Of a DNA stretch of 64,000 nt, positions 61,558 through 64,000 are shown in pieces. The position numbers and the translations under genes are program-made. The DNA is taken from assembly GCF_010378095.1 (NCBI RefSeq), contig NZ_WNJL01000035.1, positions 1 to 64,000 on the forward strand. Reading direction: 5' to 3'. This stretch comes from Acidithiobacillus ferrianus. Lineage in GTDB: Bacteria > Pseudomonadota > Gammaproteobacteria > Acidithiobacillales > Acidithiobacillaceae. Within the stretch, counting starts at the first letter, position 1, and each line of letters opens with the position of its first letter. The notes below the pieces were generated by a model that was given only the letters and a program-made list of their open reading frames with translations, did not search any database and was not told the DNA's origin.

Positions 61558-64000
61558 GTACCGAAAAAGAGACACAGCAACACCTGTATTCCCGTCCTCC
61601 ACATGATCCGAATGCCGAGGACAGTCTGGCCAAAATCGCCCGGCGCATTCCACACGGCAGCACGGTGCTGGACGTGGGTTGCGCAGTGGGGGTGCTGGGT
61701 CAGTATCTCACCGAACAACAAGGCTGTAGCGTCGACGGGATTGAGGGGAATGCTGAGGCTGCCAAGATCGCGCAGCCCTTTTATCGCCGGATCATGGTCA
61801 CCGACCTGGAATCTGCAGACCTTCGGTACCTATTGGAAGGGGTACGCTATGACCGGATTGTCTGTGCGGACGTGCTGGAACACCTGCGGGATCCGGGCCC
61901 GGTGCTCCAGCGACTAAAGGAGCATTTGACACCTGACGGCAAAATTCTCATTTCCATACCCAACATCGGTCATATCGGCGTCTTCCTGGAATTACTGTCC
62001 GGCGACTTCCGTTACCGGGAAGAAGGGTTGCTGGATCGCACGCATTTGCGCTTTTTCACCCGAAAAAGCTTCCTGCGGTTATTGGCTGACCATGGCTTCA
62101 CTGGGCAGGTAGTAGACCAAACTGTGCTGGATCTCCAATACACCGAGTTTTCCAGTCTGCAAGCACAAGGGATTGGCGTCGCTCTACTCCGCGAAATCCA
62201 GGGGATGACGGATAATCTCACCTACCAATTCATCGTTGAGGCCATCCCTACAGATGCACAGGCCCCTTTGATCTTGGCTGACGACGCGATTGCAGAGACA
62301 GCATCCCCCATAGGCCCTCGCTTCTACGTTTCGGCTTATTGGCGCACGGAGGATGAAGGCTTTGATGAGTCCCGAAGTCTATCCTTTCCTCGCCCATTCG
62401 GGGTAGAACGGAGCCTGGTACGTTTCAACCTGCCTACTCTATCCAACAGGCATATTTTACGTCTCGACCCATCGGATCAACCCGGATTCCTCCGACTGTA
62501 CAGCCTCAGCCTCTTCCAGGGAGATGACAGGCTCTGGCGTTGGGATGGCAGTCTCGACAGTTTCGCTTCCGGGGCGCGCCACGATCTGCTGGCCTCGCCG
62601 ACTCAACTGGGTGACTCGGGTATCGGCCTTCTGGCAACAACCGAAGATTCGTGGGTAGTGCTGCCTATTCCAAGCACATCCATATCCGGTGCAGACAGGC
62701 TGGAGGTCGAGTTGTCCTGGCCCATGTCGCCTGACTATGTGTTCGCTCTTGAACAAGTGGCGTGCAGTTTCAAAGCATTGGAGGAAGCCAACCTGAAGAG
62801 CCAGATGACACTCGCTAAAACAGAGTTGCAGCTAAAGCAGGTAACCGATCTCGCTAATTCTGCGCAGATCCAAGCGCACGAATTACAAGCGCAATTACAC
62901 GCGCTTCAGCAGAAAAACACTGCGTTGGCTGCTCAATTGGCTATGATTACCCGATCACGTTCCTGGCGCATCACCAAACCACTGCGGGCCATTAAAAAAC
63001 CGTTTACAACAACCCGCCACCTATTGGCGTCAGACGCGCACGGAAAAGAGCGGCGTTACGCTTTAGCACGGTCTCTGTACCACAAACTTCCCATGCCCCC
63101 CGGATTTAAGCGGCGACTGCGCGTCATCGGCAAACGGCTACTCTCACCCCACGCGGAACAAGACTACCAGACCTGGGTACGTCGCTACGATACGCTCCGC
63201 GACTCGGACCGAAAGGCTATCCATCAGCAGATCGCCGCCTGGGAGAACCCTCCAAAGATCTCCGTCATCATGCCGGTCTACAATGCACCTGAAAAATTTC
63301 TGAGACTGGCCATCGAGTCGGTCAGGGCGCAAATGTATCCCCATTGGGAGTTGTGTATCGCCGACGATGCCTCTTCGCAGCCACATGTTCGCAAGGTGCT
63401 GGAGACATATGCCCAAGAAGATGAGCGGATTAAGATCATATTCCGTGCGGAAAACGGCCATATATCAGCAACCTCCAACGATGCGCTGGCTTTGGCCACC
63501 GGCGATTACATCGCACTCCTTGATCATGACGACGCGCTAGCCGAACATGCCCTCTATTGGGTGGCCTCGGAGATCATTCGTCACCCCGATGCGGGGCTGA
63601 TTTACAGCGATGAGGACAAGATCGATGAAAAAGGCCGCCGCTGCGATCCTTACTTCAAACCCGACTGGAACCCGGAACTCCTGCTGGGTCAGAACTATAT
63701 TAGCCACTTGGGAATTTATAAACGGGAGCGGGTGCTGGATATCGGTGGGTTTCGACCAGGCTTCGAAGGCAGCCAGGACTGGGATTTAGTCCTTCGCTTC
63801 ACCGATGACCTGTCTCCTGCGCAGATTAGGCATATCCCCGCCATCTTGTACCACTGGCGGATGCTCAGCGAGTCCACGGCAAGTGATCTGGGGGCAAAAC
63901 CTTATGTGGTCGACGCGGCGAAAAGGGCCATTACCGAAACTTTGGAGCGGCGGGATGAACATGCCATTTTAGATAGCGCTTGCAATGGAGCATTCCACTT
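61554..64000 (+). CDS. Methyltransferase-coiled coil-GT2 glycosyltransferase chimera, 3' end outside the window
   Basis: The frame runs from ATG 61554 to the window end without a stop (815 codons). Residues about 20-220 are a SAM methyltransferase: STVLDVGCAVGVLGQYL, RIVCADVLEHLRDPGPVL, GKILISIPNIGHIGVFLELL and THLRFFTRKSFLRLL. A beta-rich stretch follows to about 400. Residues about 410-480 are a coiled coil (LKSQMTLAKTELQLKQVTDL, ITRSRSWRITKPLRAI). From about 560 a GT2 domain starts: PPKISVIMPVYNAPEKFLRL, ELCIADDASS, YIALLDHDDALAEHALYW, IYSDEDKIDEKGRRCDPYFK and GFEGSQDWDLVLRF. This layout resembles O-antigen or S-layer glycan enzymes that add and modify several sugars. The remainder is outside the window. 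Confidence 0.87.
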   Translation, partial: MSTEKETQQHLYSRPPHDPNAEDSLAKIARRIPHGSTVLDVGCAVGVLGQYLTEQQGCSVDGIEGNAEAAKIAQPFYRRIMVTDLESADLRYLLEGVRYDRIVCADVLEHLRDPGPVLQRLKEHLTPDGKILISIPNIGHIGVFLELLSGDFRYREEGLLDRTHLRFFTRKSFLRLLADHGFTGQVVDQTVLDLQYTEFSSLQAQGIGVALLREIQGMTDNLTYQFIVEAIPTDAQAPLILADDAIAETASPIGPRFYVSAYWRTEDEGFDESRSLSFPRPFGVERSLVRFNLPTLSNRHILRLDPSDQPGFLRLYSLSLFQGDDRLWRWDGSLDSFASGARHDLLASPTQLGDSGIGLLATTEDSWVVLPIPSTSISGADRLEVELSWPMSPDYVFALEQVACSFKALEEANLKSQMTLAKTELQLKQVTDLANSAQIQAHELQAQLHALQQKNTALAAQLAMITRSRSWRITKPLRAIKKPFTTTRHLLASDAHGKERRYALARSLYHKLPMPPGFKRRLRVIGKRLLSPHAEQDYQTWVRRYDTLRDSDRKAIHQQIAAWENPPKISVIMPVYNAPEKFLRLAIESVRAQMYPHWELCIADDASSQPHVRKVLETYAQEDERIKIIFRAENGHISATSNDALALATGDYIALLDHDDALAEHALYWVASEIIRHPDAGLIYSDEDKIDEKGRRCDPYFKPDWNPELLLGQNYISHLGIYKRERVLDIGGFRPGFEGSQDWDLVLRFTDDLSPAQIRHIPAILYHWRMLSESTASDLGAKPYVVDAAKRAITETLERRDEHAILDSACNGAFH

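Overview
The window looks like an accessory (genomic-island) stretch of a Gram-negative proteobacterial chromosome. Evidence is the tripartite RND efflux set, a TonB-dependent receptor, an outer-membrane porin and an ABC-type polysaccharide exporter. Short AbrB, DUF2283 and VapBC genes plus many IS110, IS1111, IS3 and IS4 fragments recall acidophilic chemolithotrophs such as Acidithiobacillus, but that placement is inference. There are no rRNA or tRNA genes, no CRISPR array and no obvious housekeeping genes.

Region 1 (about 0.9-19.2 kb) is a nitrogen-scavenging cluster of two divergent operons. Leftwards run an APC permease, a creatininase-family amidohydrolase and a type III glutamine-synthetase-like ligase. 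Rightwards run an NCS1 permease with an unusual Cys-rich tail, an amidase-signature hydrolase, a broken porin, a carbamoylase/allantoate-amidohydrolase-type M20 hydrolase carrying one in-frame stop, and a complete urease set in the order ureE-ureF-ureAB(fused)-ureC-ureG-ureD. Both operons have sigma-54 type -24/-12 promoters with NtrC-like dyads upstream, which fits nitrogen control. Genes before ureE are visibly AT-rich and the urease genes are GC-richer. An IS3-family element sits in the divergent promoter region and a decayed IS200-like element splits the permease from the amidase. The likely logic is uptake of a nitrogen-rich cyclic amide or ureide, ring and amide cleavage, urea hydrolysis and glutamylation of the released ammonia or amine. 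The substrate is unknown.

Region 2 (19.2-21.5 kb) is an IS graveyard with one IS nested in another. Region 3 (21.6-27.8 kb) encodes a TolC-adaptor-RND pump and a secreted Gln/Asn-rich coiled-coil protein. Region 4 (28.2-34.9 kb) encodes a TonB-dependent receptor, a small glycosyltransferase-like protein, a damaged tonB and a beta-propeller/phosphoesterase, with a third sigma-54 type promoter and an NtrC-like site in front. Region 5 (35.2-41.6 kb) is a recombination scar: truncated dinB, an APC permease, one intact IS110, an IS1111 fragment, an integrase tail, two intact toxin-antitoxin pairs and several antitoxin fragments.

Region 6 (41.6 kb to the end) is a polysaccharide/glycoconjugate locus. 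It holds two paralogous giant proteins of about 1540 aa, each with three GT4-like glycosyltransferase domains and two C-terminal beta-rich modules, and each preceded by a DUF4214 protein. Between them lie an FkbM methyltransferase, a SAM methyltransferase, a GxGYxYP lipoprotein and a GT2 enzyme. A related module recurs in the GT2 and, more weakly, in the SAM methyltransferase. Divergent from these are an ABC-2 permease, its ATPase, a sulfotransferase remnant and a methyltransferase-coiled coil-GT2 chimera that runs off the window. This locus is the best candidate for a poorly described system.
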